Below, piece after piece: positions 17,284 through 30,480 of a stretch of DNA of 58,220 nt. The position numbers were made by a program, and so were the translations under genes. Source of the stretch: Deltaproteobacteria bacterium. GTDB taxonomy: Bacteria; Myxococcota_A; Polyangia; Polyangiales; JADJMO01. The stretch is from positions 1 to 58,220 of the forward strand of contig JACPFM010000049.1 of the NCBI GenBank assembly GCA_016182965.1. Reading direction: 5' to 3'. The notes beneath the pieces were generated by a model. That model was not told the DNA's origin. It did not search any database and saw only the letters and a list, made by a program, of their open reading frames with translations. The first letter of the stretch is position 1. Each line of letters opens with the position of its first letter.

Positions 17284-18683
17284 GTGATCGGCCGTCTCGC
17301 AGTCGCAGCGTCCCTGGTCGCAGTCGTCCTCGGCACCACGCCCGCGCGAGAGGCGCGCGCGGAGGGTCTCGACGGGCAGCGCTTCGTACCCGCGGCGGGC
17401 GCCGCGAGCGGGTTCGTCGTCGAGCGTCCGCTGGTGCCGCTGCACCTCGGGTGGGGCTTCGGCGCGTTCGCTGCCTACGGCCATCGCCCGGTCGTGGTGG
17501 TCGATCGCGGAAGCGACACCATCCTCGCGAAGCCGCTCGCCAACGCGCGGGTGACGACCTCACGGCGTCGGGCCACCGCTTGAACGCGGGCGGCGGCCTC
17601 GGCGACGCGCGCCTGGTGCCCAAGGTGAACATCTTCGATCTCGGCACCGACACGTTCTGGTACGCGCTCGGCGCGGCGGTGCCGGTCACCTTCCCCACCG
17701 GCAAGGGCACGGCGCTGCGCGGCTCGGAGTCGACGTCGTTCGAGCCGCGGCTGCTGTTCGCGATCGGCGGCGGACGCTGGGACGCGACCTTCAACGCCGG
17801 TTACCTGATGCGCACCGCCGACAAGTCGCTCGCCGGGCGCACCGAGGTCACCTTCGGCGGCGCGTTCAGCTACGGGATCGTGCAGGGAAAGACGGGCGTC
17901 GATCTGCAGGTCGAGGTGTACGGCGCGCACCTCCCCGACGCGCAGACGTCCGGTAGCAAGACGCCGGTCGAGAGCCTCGTCGGCGCGGTCATCTGGCCGA
18001 GCGAGGACCTCGGCGTCTACCTCGGCGCAGGTCCCGGGATCAGCGCGGGGCTCGGCTCGCCCGATTTCCGCGTCGCGGCGGGCGTGCGCTTCGGCAAGCG
18101 CGTACCGCGGCGCGATCGGCACGGCGATCGCGATCACGACGGCGTCGACAACCTCCACGATCAGTGCCCCGACGCGCAGGAGGACCAGGACGGCTTCCAG
18201 GACAACGACGGGTGCCCCGATCCGGACAACGACGGCGACGGCGTCCTCGACGAGCGCGACGAGTGCCCCGAGGCGGCCGAGGAGCCGGGCGGCAACGGCG
18301 ACGGCTGCCCCGCGAAGGGCCGCGTCATCGTCGAGGACGGGCAGATGCACGTCTTCGGCAAGGTGCAGTTCGACACAGGCTCCGCCAACATCGCGGGCAA
18401 GTCCGAGCCGCTGCTCGACGATCTCGCCGGCGTGCTCAAGGCGCACCCCGAGTTCAAGAAGGTCGAGATCGGCGGTCACACCGACGACACCGGACCGAAG
18501 GAGGTCAACGACAAGCTGAGCAAGGAGCGCGCGGAGGCGGTGAAGAAGGCGCTGATCAAGCGCGGCATCTCCGCCGATCGGCTCGAGACGGTGGGCTACG
18601 GCCCGAGCAAGCCGGTGTCGTCGAACGCCACCGCCGTCGGCCGCGCGCGCAATCGCCGCGTCGAGTTCACGGTCAAGGAGTAG
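17284..18683 (+). pseudogene. OmpA-family outer membrane protein with TSP3 repeats, frame-broken
   Basis: The GTG at 17284 starts a signal peptide (VAAS...AREARAEG) and an N-terminal barrel part that stops at 17581-17583. The rest continues in another frame from about 17555 (GDDLTASGHRLNAGGGLGD) to 18683: beta-barrel, calcium-binding thrombospondin-type-3 repeats (DRDHDGVDN, DPDNDGDGVLDERDECP), and an OmpA peptidoglycan-binding domain (VQFDTGSANI, GHTDDTG, NRRVEF). At the break ANARV is joined directly to a late barrel strand, so part of the barrel appears lost through a deletion not divisible by three. Either a true pseudogene or a sequence error; the C-terminal domain shows no decay. Confidence 0.8.
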
Positions 18684-18697
18684 AGGAGGCAAGAGCA

Positions 18698-19624
18698 GTG
18701 ATCCGAACCACCTCCGTCGCCGCGCTCGCCGCGGTCGTCCTCGCCACCGGCTCCGCGCGCGCGCAGTCGTTCCCCGGCAACGATCGCTACCTCGCCCTGC
18801 CGTGCGCCGGCGGCACGATGACCGACGGCCATCGCGATCAGCCGGGCGCGCTGCGTGAGCGCGACATCGTCGGCGACACGCTCGCCCCCGCCGGTCATCG
18901 CGCCGCCGACGACAAGTTCCTCTACATCCGCATGCGGCTCGACGACGATCCCGCGCCGGGCGGCGTGCTGCGGCCGTTTGCGTGGGGGTTCGAGGTCGAC
19001 GTCAACGCGACGCGCAGCACCTACGAGGTGTTGATCGTCGTCAGCGGCGCCTCGAAGAACATCGCGGTCTACAAGAACACCGCGCACACGCTCCCCGACG
19101 ATCCGAACGATCCCGCCGACGAGCCGCCGGTGGCGACCTTCCCCTTCGCGACGCACGGCCGCAGCGTCGTGGCCCTCTCGTCGCGCTACGGCGGCGACGA
19201 CGACTACTACCTCGAGCTCGCCGTCCCGTGGGCGACCCTCGAGCCGCTCGGCCTGACGCGCACCGCGCCGCTCACCGTGTGGGCGGCGACCTCGAGCAAC
19301 GCCACGAGCCTCAACGGCGACTTCGCCTGTCACGACGGCGCGTCCGGCGCGCCCAAGCTGTCGACCATCGCGGCGCCGCCGACCACGCTCGATCCGGTGG
19401 TGGACACCGACGGCGACGGCTGGTCGAACGCCGTCGAGGTCTCCGCGGGCACCGACCCGAACGATCCGAAGAGCAAGCCGAGCGGAACGCCGCCGGCGCT
19501 CGGCGCCGATCCGGTGATCGAGGGCGCCGGCGGCTGCACGCTCGGCGCGTCGCACGGTTCGGGGGGCTTCATGCTCGCCGCGGCGTTGGCCGCGTCGATC
19601 GTGCGCCGTCGCCGCCGCGCGTGA
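18698..19624 (+). CDS. Secreted MYXO-CTERM protein, unknown function
   Basis: 308 residues from a GTG at 18698, with a strong AGGAGG 8 nt upstream; it begins 14 nt after the OmpA-type gene, so they form an operon. Signal peptide ends near SARAQ. The mature part is beta-rich (FLYIRMRLDDDPAPGG, WGFEVDVNATRSTYEVL, DYYLELAVPWATLEPLGL), resembling a carbohydrate-binding or DOMON-like sandwich. A TSP3-like DTDGDGWSNAVEVSAGTDPN stretch precedes the tail GGCTLGASHG + FMLAAALAASIV + RRRRRA, i.e. MYXO-CTERM, by which a sortase-like protease anchors the protein at the cell surface. Confidence 0.8.
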   Translation: MIRTTSVAALAAVVLATGSARAQSFPGNDRYLALPCAGGTMTDGHRDQPGALRERDIVGDTLAPAGHRAADDKFLYIRMRLDDDPAPGGVLRPFAWGFEVDVNATRSTYEVLIVVSGASKNIAVYKNTAHTLPDDPNDPADEPPVATFPFATHGRSVVALSSRYGGDDDYYLELAVPWATLEPLGLTRTAPLTVWAATSSNATSLNGDFACHDGASGAPKLSTIAAPPTTLDPVVDTDGDGWSNAVEVSAGTDPNDPKSKPSGTPPALGADPVIEGAGGCTLGASHGSGGFMLAAALAASIVRRRRRA

Positions 19625-19627
19625 GGC

Positions 19628-20758
19628 TCACCAACCGAGCTTCGCGACGAGCTGTGTCGCGAGCTCGGCGCCCCACTTCGCGTGCGTCGCGAGCGACGGG
19701 TGATAGTCGCAGCCCCACCCGTCCGACGAGGCGATCGCGCTCAGCGAGAACGACGCGATCTTCTTGTCGCCTTCGCCGACCAGGGTCGCCACGACGGCAT
19801 CGATGTACTTCTTGGCGCCGGCGACCGGGACGATCGCGAGCAGGTGCGCGTCGGGGTACGCCTTGCGGACCGTGCGCGCGAACGCGAGGTACGCGGTCCG
19901 GAAGGCGGTGCCGGGATCGCCCTTGGCGAAGTCGTTGGTGCCGAGGTTGATCACCACGACGTGCGGCACGTAGCGGGAGAAATCCCAGGTGCTGCCGGTG
20001 GTCTGCGGCAGCGTGCGCAGCCAGCGCTCGGGCATCGCGCCGGCCGTGGTGGCGTCGTAGTTGCGGTACATGCCGAGGCCCGACCAGCAGGTGGTGACGA
20101 GGTCGGCCTTCACGGCGCGCGCCGCGATCGCGCCGTAGGTCAGGTAGTGGTTCTCGGTGGCGGCGCTGAACGGGCACGGCTCGGTGTCTTCGTTCCCGTA
20201 GCCGCAGGTGATCGAGTCGCCGACGATCTCGACGCGGCGGGCGGGCGGCGGCGCGGGCGGGAGCAGCGCGCCGTCGAACTCGAAGCCCTCGTAGGTGACG
20301 ACGCCGAAGAACGCCTCGCTGCGCCGCCACACCACGAGCTCGTGCACGCCGGAAGCGAGGCCGCTCGCGACCGTGTACGTCTTGGAGCCGCCGGTGGGCA
20401 CGAGCACCGATTTCGGCTCCCCGTCTACGACGACTTGGAACCGGGCGTTGGCGGGCGCGGTGAGCTTCAGGCGCGCGCCGGTGCCCTCGAAGCGTGCGAT
20501 CATGTGCGTGCCGCTCCACGCGGACTCGTTCTTGTCGGTGAAGCGGCCGACCAGGCGGACGGCGGGCGGCCCGGCGTCGACCGCGGCCTCGGCGGGTGAC
20601 GTGTCGGTGGGGCTGCCGTCGGGCTCGGGTGAGTCGGCGGCGGCGTCCGGGACGACCGGCGCGCCGTCGCCCGCGTCGTCGATCGGGCGATCGCCGGCGT
20701 CGTCTCCGCCGCTGCACCCGAGGAGCACCGCGCACACGGCCCAGCCAGCAAAGCGCAT
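19628..20758 (-). CDS. CE2-type SGNH esterase lipoprotein (carbohydrate acetylesterase)
   Basis: 376 residues; the ATG at 20758 opens a signal with lipobox LLGC (Cys15). After an Asp/Pro/Thr linker comes a beta-sandwich (about 65-165; AWSGTHMIARFEGTGARL) and an SGNH hydrolase domain: GDSITCGYGN with nucleophile Ser182, GTNDF (oxyanion Asn), and DYHPS near the end supplying Asp351/His353. This two-domain layout is that of carbohydrate esterase family 2, which removes O-acetyl groups from xylan and related glycans. Converges with the MYXO-CTERM gene, stops 3 bp apart. GACACT lies 5 nt before the ATG. Confidence 0.88.
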   Translation of the reverse strand: MRFAGWAVCAVLLGCSGGDDAGDRPIDDAGDGAPVVPDAAADSPEPDGSPTDTSPAEAAVDAGPPAVRLVGRFTDKNESAWSGTHMIARFEGTGARLKLTAPANARFQVVVDGEPKSVLVPTGGSKTYTVASGLASGVHELVVWRRSEAFFGVVTYEGFEFDGALLPPAPPPARRVEIVGDSITCGYGNEDTEPCPFSAATENHYLTYGAIAARAVKADLVTTCWSGLGMYRNYDATTAGAMPERWLRTLPQTTGSTWDFSRYVPHVVVINLGTNDFAKGDPGTAFRTAYLAFARTVRKAYPDAHLLAIVPVAGAKKYIDAVVATLVGEGDKKIASFSLSAIASSDGWGCDYHPSLATHAKWGAELATQLVAKLGW

Positions 20759-20763
20759 GCTGC

Positions 20764-20769
20764 AGTGTC
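20764..20769 (-). promoter_or_regulatory. Candidate -10 element (GACACT) for the CE2 esterase gene
   Basis: On the minus strand GACACT is followed by five bases and then ATG at 20758. Confidence 0.3.
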
Positions 20770-20843
20770 CCAGCCAGGCGAGCGGCGTCAACCAACTGCG
20801 CAGCCGCCGTCACGGTCGAATCGGTGCGCGGGCGGTGAGAGCC

Positions 20844-22364
20844 TCAAGGCGCGGCGTCGGCGATCCGAACGTCGTCGTCCGTCGTCCAGTAGACCACGCC
20901 CGCGCCGACGCCGATCGATGCGTCCCAGGGGACGTCGTGGACGACCGTGCGTGCGGCGCCCGGACCTCGCGCGGTCGCGACGATCCCGTAGCCGGTGGGC
21001 ACCTGCTCGACGGCGTAGACCTGCCTCGCGTCGATCGCGAACCGCGGACCGCGGAGCAGCGTCGGCATCGACGCGCCCCCCTTCCTCGGGGCGTGACGGA
21101 CGCCGGCGTCGCTGGAGAAGAAGACGCGATCGGCGGCGAGCGCGAGATCGCACGCTCCCTTCTCGCCCGTGACGACCGGCTCGAGCTTGGAGCCGTCGCG
21201 CGCGATCGACCACACGTAGCCTTCGCGCGGCTCGGACGCGATCACGCCCCGGGCGTCGGCGGCGAGATCGCAGGCCATCACCTTGGCGATCTCCTTCGGC
21301 TCGCCGCCGGCGAGCGGCAGCCTCGCGATCGAGAACGCCAGCGCGACGAAGACGTCGTTGCCGTGCACGGCGACGGCGCCGAGCCCGCGGAGATCCTTCG
21401 CGAGGACGACCTCCTTGTGGTCCTTCTTGCCGATGCGCACGACGCGCTGCGGCCCGTTCGCGCCGGAGCTTCCGACGTTGATCAGCACGTCATCGGTGCC
21501 CACCGCGAGGCCGCCGACGTCCTCGTCGCTCGCGGCGAACCACATCGGCAGACGCGCGGTCTTCGTGCGCGCGAGGACCGCGCGTCGGTTCGGATCCCAG
21601 ACGTAGGCGGTGTCGCGATCGACGCGCAGGGGGCCGAGCGTCCGCTTCGCGGCGGTCGCCGTCGCCGTCACCGGCGGAGGCGCCGGGATCGCGGCCGGCG
21701 CCTCCGGCACCGGACCGCTCGCCGGCTCGGACGCTCCGCGCAGGGAGCGTTCGACGAGCCGCGGGGAGAGCAACGTCGCCGCGACCGCCGCGGGCACGGT
21801 GAGCACCCAGACGGGGAACGATCGTTGGCCCCGCGGCGCCGGCTCCGCAGGGACGACCGCGCGGTATCCGGCGACCGGCTCGGCGTTCGCGCGCAGCTCG
21901 GGCGGGATCAGCTCGTCGAGCGCGCCGTGCAGCGTCGCCGCCTGCGACGCCGGGATGTCGATGCCGAACGTCAGCCCGTCGTCCCGCACGAACACGATCT
22001 TGCGATCGCGTCCGACGGTGAAGCCGTAGACCTGGCGCTCGATCGTGACGCCGCCGATGCCCTTGATGCGCCGGGGCGCGTCGCGCAGCGTGGCGTACAG
22101 CGGGAAACGCTCGGGCCTGAGGCGCGCGATCGCGCGGGCGGCGAACGCGCCGGCGGTGATCGCGAACGCCGCGCCGAGCGTGCCGAGGATCCAGATCGCC
22201 GCGCCGTCGGGCGGGTGCATCTCGATCCGGGCGCAGAACGCCGGCGACAGCGGCGCGACGACCGCGCAGGCGAACAGCAGCATGAGCACCGCGGTGATCG
22301 CCGAGCCGTCGCGGTCGCGCGCGATGGCGGCGCGGACGATGGCGAGCACGACGCGCTGGCTCAC
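20844..22364 (-). CDS. Membrane-anchored protein with C-terminal propeller-like domain
   Basis: 506 residues from a GTG at 22364; an ATG at 22445 in the same frame would overlap the divergent gene's start. Residues about 15-80 contain two membrane helices (ITAVLMLLFACAVVAPL; IWILGTLGAAFAITAGAF), then a cytoplasmic-type domain and a third hydrophobic segment (VWVLTVPAAVAATLL), a Pro/Ala linker, and about 250 residues of short repeated strands (DVLINVGSSG, VAVHGNDVFVALAF, ADARGVIAS, ADRVFFSSD, GVVYWTTDDD) with the rhythm of a six- or seven-bladed propeller. Function unknown. Confidence 0.7.
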   Translation of the reverse strand: MSQRVVLAIVRAAIARDRDGSAITAVLMLLFACAVVAPLSPAFCARIEMHPPDGAAIWILGTLGAAFAITAGAFAARAIARLRPERFPLYATLRDAPRRIKGIGGVTIERQVYGFTVGRDRKIVFVRDDGLTFGIDIPASQAATLHGALDELIPPELRANAEPVAGYRAVVPAEPAPRGQRSFPVWVLTVPAAVAATLLSPRLVERSLRGASEPASGPVPEAPAAIPAPPPVTATATAAKRTLGPLRVDRDTAYVWDPNRRAVLARTKTARLPMWFAASDEDVGGLAVGTDDVLINVGSSGANGPQRVVRIGKKDHKEVVLAKDLRGLGAVAVHGNDVFVALAFSIARLPLAGGEPKEIAKVMACDLAADARGVIASEPREGYVWSIARDGSKLEPVVTGEKGACDLALAADRVFFSSDAGVRHAPRKGGASMPTLLRGPRFAIDARQVYAVEQVPTGYGIVATARGPGAARTVVHDVPWDASIGVGAGVVYWTTDDDVRIADAAP

Positions 22365-22443
22365 CCGGACAGTCTCGCACGCCGGGAACGCCTCGGCGGA
22401 CCGTCGCGCGGAGGGGCGGGATGTGCTGTGCTCCCGTTCATCC

Positions 22444-22770
22444 ATGTCGGACGCGCCGCGCTCCCCCTCTGCCTTCGCGAGCGTCGCCATCGGTCTCTTC
22501 GCGACGATGCCGACCTCCGCGTTCGTCTTCAACGTGGTGCCCGGCGTCGCGCACGCCGTCGCGCCGCTCCTCTGCTCGCAGGCGTTCGTCATCGTCCCGA
22601 GCGCACGCCGCCAGAGCCACCACTACCTGTGCCGCGGCCCCGACGGCGACACCGACATCACCTTCGTCGCCTCGCTGCTGACGTGGGTGGTCCTCTGGGT
22701 CGCGCTGTCGGCGACGATCTACGGCGTGCTGTGGGCGCGGTCGCGACGCGGCAAGCAGGCGGACGGGTAG
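22444..22770 (+). CDS. Small two-helix membrane protein
   Basis: 108 residues from the ATG at 22444. A hydrophobic N-terminal segment (SVAIGLFATMPTSAFVFNVV) and one near the C terminus (FVASLLTWVVLWVALSATIYGVLW) flank a polar loop with two cysteines (LLCSQ and YLCRG). Basic tail. Divergent from the propeller membrane protein, 79 bp between starts. No family recognised. Confidence 0.55.
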   Translation: MSDAPRSPSAFASVAIGLFATMPTSAFVFNVVPGVAHAVAPLLCSQAFVIVPSARRQSHHYLCRGPDGDTDITFVASLLTWVVLWVALSATIYGVLWARSRRGKQADG

Positions 22771-22884
22771 CAATCCGGTCACCCCCGACGACGATCCCGC
22801 GGGCCCGCGTTCGCCCTCACGTGAATGGACGGCCTCCACGCTCGACATCGGCGCCGCGCTCCTCCGGTTTGCCTCCACATTCTG

Positions 22885-22933
22885 ACCTTCGCCCTTTGCC
22901 CTTCGCCCTTCGCCCTTCGCCTTTCGCCCTTCG
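22885..22933. repeat. Heptamer array (CCTTCGC), 7 units, upstream of the RAYT-like gene
   Basis: Seven 7-bp units in register (CCTTCGC with CCTTTGC and CTTTCGC variants). They sit in the 260-bp gap between the small membrane protein gene and the transposase gene. Confidence 0.9.
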
Positions 22934-22990
22934 CCCGGCGTGCGGAGCGGACCGAAGCCGAGGGTCCGAGGGTCCTCGACGCTTGCGACC

Positions 22991-23020
22991 TTGACTTCTC
23001 GGGCCGGCGACGCATATATG
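22991..23020 (+). promoter_or_regulatory. Candidate sigma-70 promoter of the RAYT-like gene
   Basis: TTGACT (22991-22996), 18-bp spacer, TATATG (23015-23020). The gene start at 23031 is 10 nt further, so the leader is only a few bases. The A/T-rich patch stands out from the surrounding GC-rich sequence. Confidence 0.55.
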
Positions 23021-23030
23021 CCGTATTCAA

Positions 23031-23714
23031 ATGCGGCGGCGCGCTCGATCCGTCCAGCTCGATCTCCCGATGCACCGCCACGGCGGCGCGCGGAAGGGGG
23101 CTGGTCGGCCGCGGACCTCGACGAGGGTCACGCACGCCGCCCGTCCGCGGTTCGACGGTGCGCGCACGCCGCTGCACGTCACCCTGCGCATGGCCAAGGG
23201 CGTGTGGAACCTCCGCAGCCAGCGCGGCTACTCGTGCGTCGAGCACGCGCTGGCGTCCGAGCGAAGGCTCGGCGCGCTGCGCGTCGTACACTTCTCCGTA
23301 CAGGGCAACCACGTGCACATGATCGTCGAAGCGCTCGATCGTCCGACGCTATCGCGTCGGATGCAGGGCTTCGGCATCCGCTTCGCCAAGCGCGTCAACG
23401 CGATGATGGGCCGCCGTCGCGGCCGCGTGCTCGCCGACCGCTACCACGCCCGAGCGCTCGGCACGCCGCGCGAGGTCCACAGGGCCATCGCGTACGTGTT
23501 GCTCAATCATGTGAAGCACAGCGCGCAGGCCGGGCGCGTCGGCATCGCCGTCGATCCCTTCTCGTCCGGAACGACCTTCGAGCACTTCGCCGGTCCGGTG
23601 AAGCGCCCGACGGGCACGGGCCCTCCGCCCATCTCGCGGCCCGAGTCGTGGCTGCTGAAGGCGGGCTGGCAACGGCACGGTCCGATCTCGACGGTCCGCC
23701 CAGCGACGCGCTGA
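23031..23714 (+). CDS. RAYT-like Y1 (HUH) transposase
   Basis: 227 residues. A Y1 transposase of the IS200/REP-associated type, which cuts and rejoins single-stranded DNA at hairpins. Seen: basic N-terminal motif GGARKGAGRP, the histidine pair VQGNHVHMIVEA (HUH metal site), then RRGRVLADRYHARAL and the helix AIAYVLLNHVKHS, whose Tyr is the probable nucleophile by analogy with the family's Y-x-x-N-P-V motif. The ATG at 23031 follows a good promoter closely; an alternative ATG lies at 23070. No accessory IS200 gene or obvious IS ends, so it is probably a single-copy domesticated type. Bracketed by a heptamer array 97 bp upstream and a hexamer array 92 bp downstream. Confidence 0.85.
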   Translation: MRRRARSVQLDLPMHRHGGARKGAGRPRTSTRVTHAARPRFDGARTPLHVTLRMAKGVWNLRSQRGYSCVEHALASERRLGALRVVHFSVQGNHVHMIVEALDRPTLSRRMQGFGIRFAKRVNAMMGRRRGRVLADRYHARALGTPREVHRAIAYVLLNHVKHSAQAGRVGIAVDPFSSGTTFEHFAGPVKRPTGTGPPPISRPESWLLKAGWQRHGPISTVRPATR

Positions 23715-23806
23715 ACGCGCTCTCCTCGTCGCGCGCCGGCCGCCGCAGCATCCACCGGTCCGACCGCGCGTCCGCATTCGCCGCCGGCCCTCGCGTCCGC
23801 GCCCCC

Positions 23807-23848
23807 ATGCGCGTGCGCGTGCGCCTCCGCGTTCGCGTGCGCGTGCGC
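23807..23848. repeat. Hexamer array (GTGCGC), 7 units, at the 3' end of uvrA
   Basis: Seven 6-bp units in register (ATGCGC, GTGCGC, CTCCGC, GTTCGC variants), ending 3 bp before the uvrA stop codon (minus strand) and 92 bp after the transposase stop. Confidence 0.85.
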
Positions 23849-23851
23849 GTC

Positions 23852-26758
<2,907 letters not shown>

Positions 26759-26829
26759 CGAGCCATCCGGCGTTGCGCTGGGCGCGCGCGTCGTCAAGGC
26801 GGCGACCGCGCGCCCTCGCTCGGGGCGCG

Positions 26830-28203
26830 TCAGCTGGTGCCGCGGCAGCGCGTTGCGCCCGCGCGCTTGCACACCGTGGCCGGATCGATCGCCTTGCCGG
26901 CGAAGCGGTCGCGCAGGAAGTCGATGATCTCGGGGAGCGACCAGGTCGTCGCCTTGGTGTGCGAGGCGCCGGCGCACTCCAGGTAGTTCATCTTCATGCC
27001 CTGCGCGCACAGCGCGTCGAACGCCTTCCGCTCGGTCTCCGGGTCGACCAGCGTGTCGTTCTCGCCGAGCACGAAGAGGACGCCGTAGCTCGGCGAGGTG
27101 GGCGCGACGCGCGGCACGCTGGTGGTGGTGAGCCCGTTCTCGGCGAGCATGCAGCCCCACGGCGACAGCGCCTTCAGGCCACCATCGACCGCGGCGGCGT
27201 CGAGGAGCGGCTTGGCGAAGACGTCGACGAGCTCGGCGTCGCGCAGGTCGGGGCTGCACGACGACGCGAGCGCGGCGGGGATGTCCTTGTCGAGCGGCGA
27301 GACGAACACCTGGGGCAGCTTGGCGCGCGTGCCGTACCAGTCGCTCGCCGCTGCGTAGAACGCGGCGATGTTCCCGCTCGCCGGCACCTTGGTGCGCAGC
27401 GCGCGCACGCCCTCGCCGAGCATGTCGGCGGGAGGCACCGTCGCGACCACGCCGACGTGCTCGAGCTCCTTGGCGTAGTAGGGCGCCAGGCGGTCGACCC
27501 ACAGCGCGGCGTGGCCCCCCTGCGAGCCGCCGAGCGTCGCGAAGCGCGGCTTGGCGCAGGTGTTCCCGTTCTCCTTCGCGAGGTGCTTGACGGTCGCGCG
27601 CACCGCGTCGAGCGAGGCGATGGCCGTCGGCTGCGCCACCAGGTACGGGTGGAGGAAGCCGGTCGGGGCGCCGACGCCCTTCAGGCCGATGTAGTCGGGC
27701 GCGACGGCGACGTACCCGAGCGAAGCGAGCGCGGCGACGAGCGGCCGCGTGTCGGTGCTGCCCGAAGGCGCGCACTTGTCGGTGAAGCCCGCGGTGCCGT
27801 GCAGCACGAGGACGACGTCGAACGACGTCTTGGTGTCGAGATCGTTCGGGTAGGCGATCAGCGTGGTCGCCTCGATGCGCTGGCCGCGATCCTGCGTCAC
27901 GTAGGCGAGCTGCTCGACGTCGACGTCGTGGAGCTCGGTGCCCTTCACCTGGCCGAGCGCGAGGAACACGGCGCTCGCCGAGGCGCTGAACGTGTCGCGC
28001 AGCCCCTTGGCGCTGACGTCGCCGAGCGTCGCGTCGGTGCGCAGGGTGAACGGCGGAACGCCGCAGTGGTCCGGAGCCACCGGGTAGCTCGCGACGTTCG
28101 GCGTCAGAGACCCGCAGGTCGCCGCCGGCGTCGTCGCCGGAGAGTCTTCGTCGGAGGTGCAGGCCGCGAGGAGCGCGAAGGACAGAAGGAGAAGGCGACG
28201 CAT
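26830..28203 (-). CDS. Secretory-lipase-like alpha/beta hydrolase lipoprotein
   Basis: 457 residues. The ATG at 28203 opens MRRLLLLSFALLAACTS (Cys15). Catalytic elements of a serine hydrolase: LVLHGTAGF oxyanion region, GGSQGG with Ser227, ENDTLVD supplying the acid and GASHTKAT near the end with His. It resembles secreted triacylglycerol lipase/peptidase-like enzymes (LIP family); several cysteines (DHCGV, DKCAPS, NTCAKP, SSCSPD) suggest disulfides. Substrate unknown. TAAGAT lies 10 nt before the ATG. Upstream of uvrA on the same strand with a 71-bp gap. Confidence 0.85.
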   Translation of the reverse strand: MRRLLLLSFALLAACTSDEDSPATTPAATCGSLTPNVASYPVAPDHCGVPPFTLRTDATLGDVSAKGLRDTFSASASAVFLALGQVKGTELHDVDVEQLAYVTQDRGQRIEATTLIAYPNDLDTKTSFDVVLVLHGTAGFTDKCAPSGSTDTRPLVAALASLGYVAVAPDYIGLKGVGAPTGFLHPYLVAQPTAIASLDAVRATVKHLAKENGNTCAKPRFATLGGSQGGHAALWVDRLAPYYAKELEHVGVVATVPPADMLGEGVRALRTKVPASGNIAAFYAAASDWYGTRAKLPQVFVSPLDKDIPAALASSCSPDLRDAELVDVFAKPLLDAAAVDGGLKALSPWGCMLAENGLTTTSVPRVAPTSPSYGVLFVLGENDTLVDPETERKAFDALCAQGMKMNYLECAGASHTKATTWSLPEIIDFLRDRFAGKAIDPATVCKRAGATRCRGTS

Positions 28204-28216
28204 GCGTCGCACCATC

Positions 28217-28963
28217 TTACCCAGCGAGCGCGGCGAGCACACGTCGCGCGAGATCGTCCGGCGCGAAATTCTGCCTGCCCTCCTCGCGGTGGGCCTCGAC
28301 CCAGGCGAGCGCCCGAGGCAGCGGGATCGACTGCACCGGGCCGCCGAGCAGCTCGGCGGTGACGGCGGCGAGCGCCTCGGAGAGACGAAAGGGCACCGGG
28401 ACGCGGCGCACGGGGCGCGCGGGCGAAGGCATCGTGCAGTGCTCGGCGGGCGTGACCACCGAGTACTCGCGGCAGACCGCGGGCCGATCGGCGTAGATCG
28501 AGCACACCTCCTCGACCGCTCCGTCCGAAGCGCCCGTACGGACGAGGAACGGGCAGTCGAGGCGGAGGCGCGGGTAGGCGAGCGCGATCTCGAGTGCGCG
28601 GGCCTCCGACATCAGGCTCGCCGGCGCATCGAGCGCGCGCCCGACCGGGGAGGCGTCGAGCGCCGTGCGCGCCGCCGCGAACCGGGCGATCAGCTCCTCG
28701 CGACGCGGCGAGGCCTCGACGACCTCGGCCAGGTGGAACGCCTCGGGAGGCGACACCGCGACGAGCTGCCGGCAGCAGGCGGCGCACCCGCGTCGACACG
28801 ACACCGGGCGACCCTCGCGCGACGATCGGAGCACGGCGAGCGCGCTCGCGCGATCGTCGACCTCGACGAACGCGGGGATCAGCTCGGCGAGGCGCATCGG
28901 CCGCCGAGGCAGCGCGAGCTCCACCGCGAGCGTCCCGTCCGGCGTCTCGATGGCGAGGCGCAT
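28217..28963 (-). CDS. YkgJ-type cysteine-cluster protein
   Basis: 248 residues from the ATG at 28963. The cluster SCRRGCAACCRQL (about residues 55-67) with later DCPFL, AVCREY and EHCTM matches the zinc/iron-chelating YkgJ family (CxxxCxxCC core); its metal role is inferred from the conserved cysteines, and function is poorly known. No signal peptide. It starts 11 bp after the hflX stop, so it is probably co-transcribed with hflX. No strong Shine-Dalgarno. Confidence 0.8.
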   Translation of the reverse strand: MRLAIETPDGTLAVELALPRRPMRLAELIPAFVEVDDRASALAVLRSSREGRPVSCRRGCAACCRQLVAVSPPEAFHLAEVVEASPRREELIARFAAARTALDASPVGRALDAPASLMSEARALEIALAYPRLRLDCPFLVRTGASDGAVEEVCSIYADRPAVCREYSVVTPAEHCTMPSPARPVRRVPVPFRLSEALAAVTAELLGGPVQSIPLPRALAWVEAHREEGRQNFAPDDLARRVLAALAG

Positions 28964-28974
28964 GCTCGGTCGGC

Positions 28975-30414
<1,440 letters not shown>

Positions 30415-30480
30415 CGGGCGTCCTTTAGCACGGCCCGCTGCCGCTCGCGCGTGACCCGCGCTCGCGCCGGTCGCCCCCGG

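Noticed and set aside
20295..22994. 899-codon plus-strand open frame
   Set aside because: Antisense to the CE2 esterase and propeller membrane genes; His/Arg-rich shadow of GC-rich codons without domain patterns.
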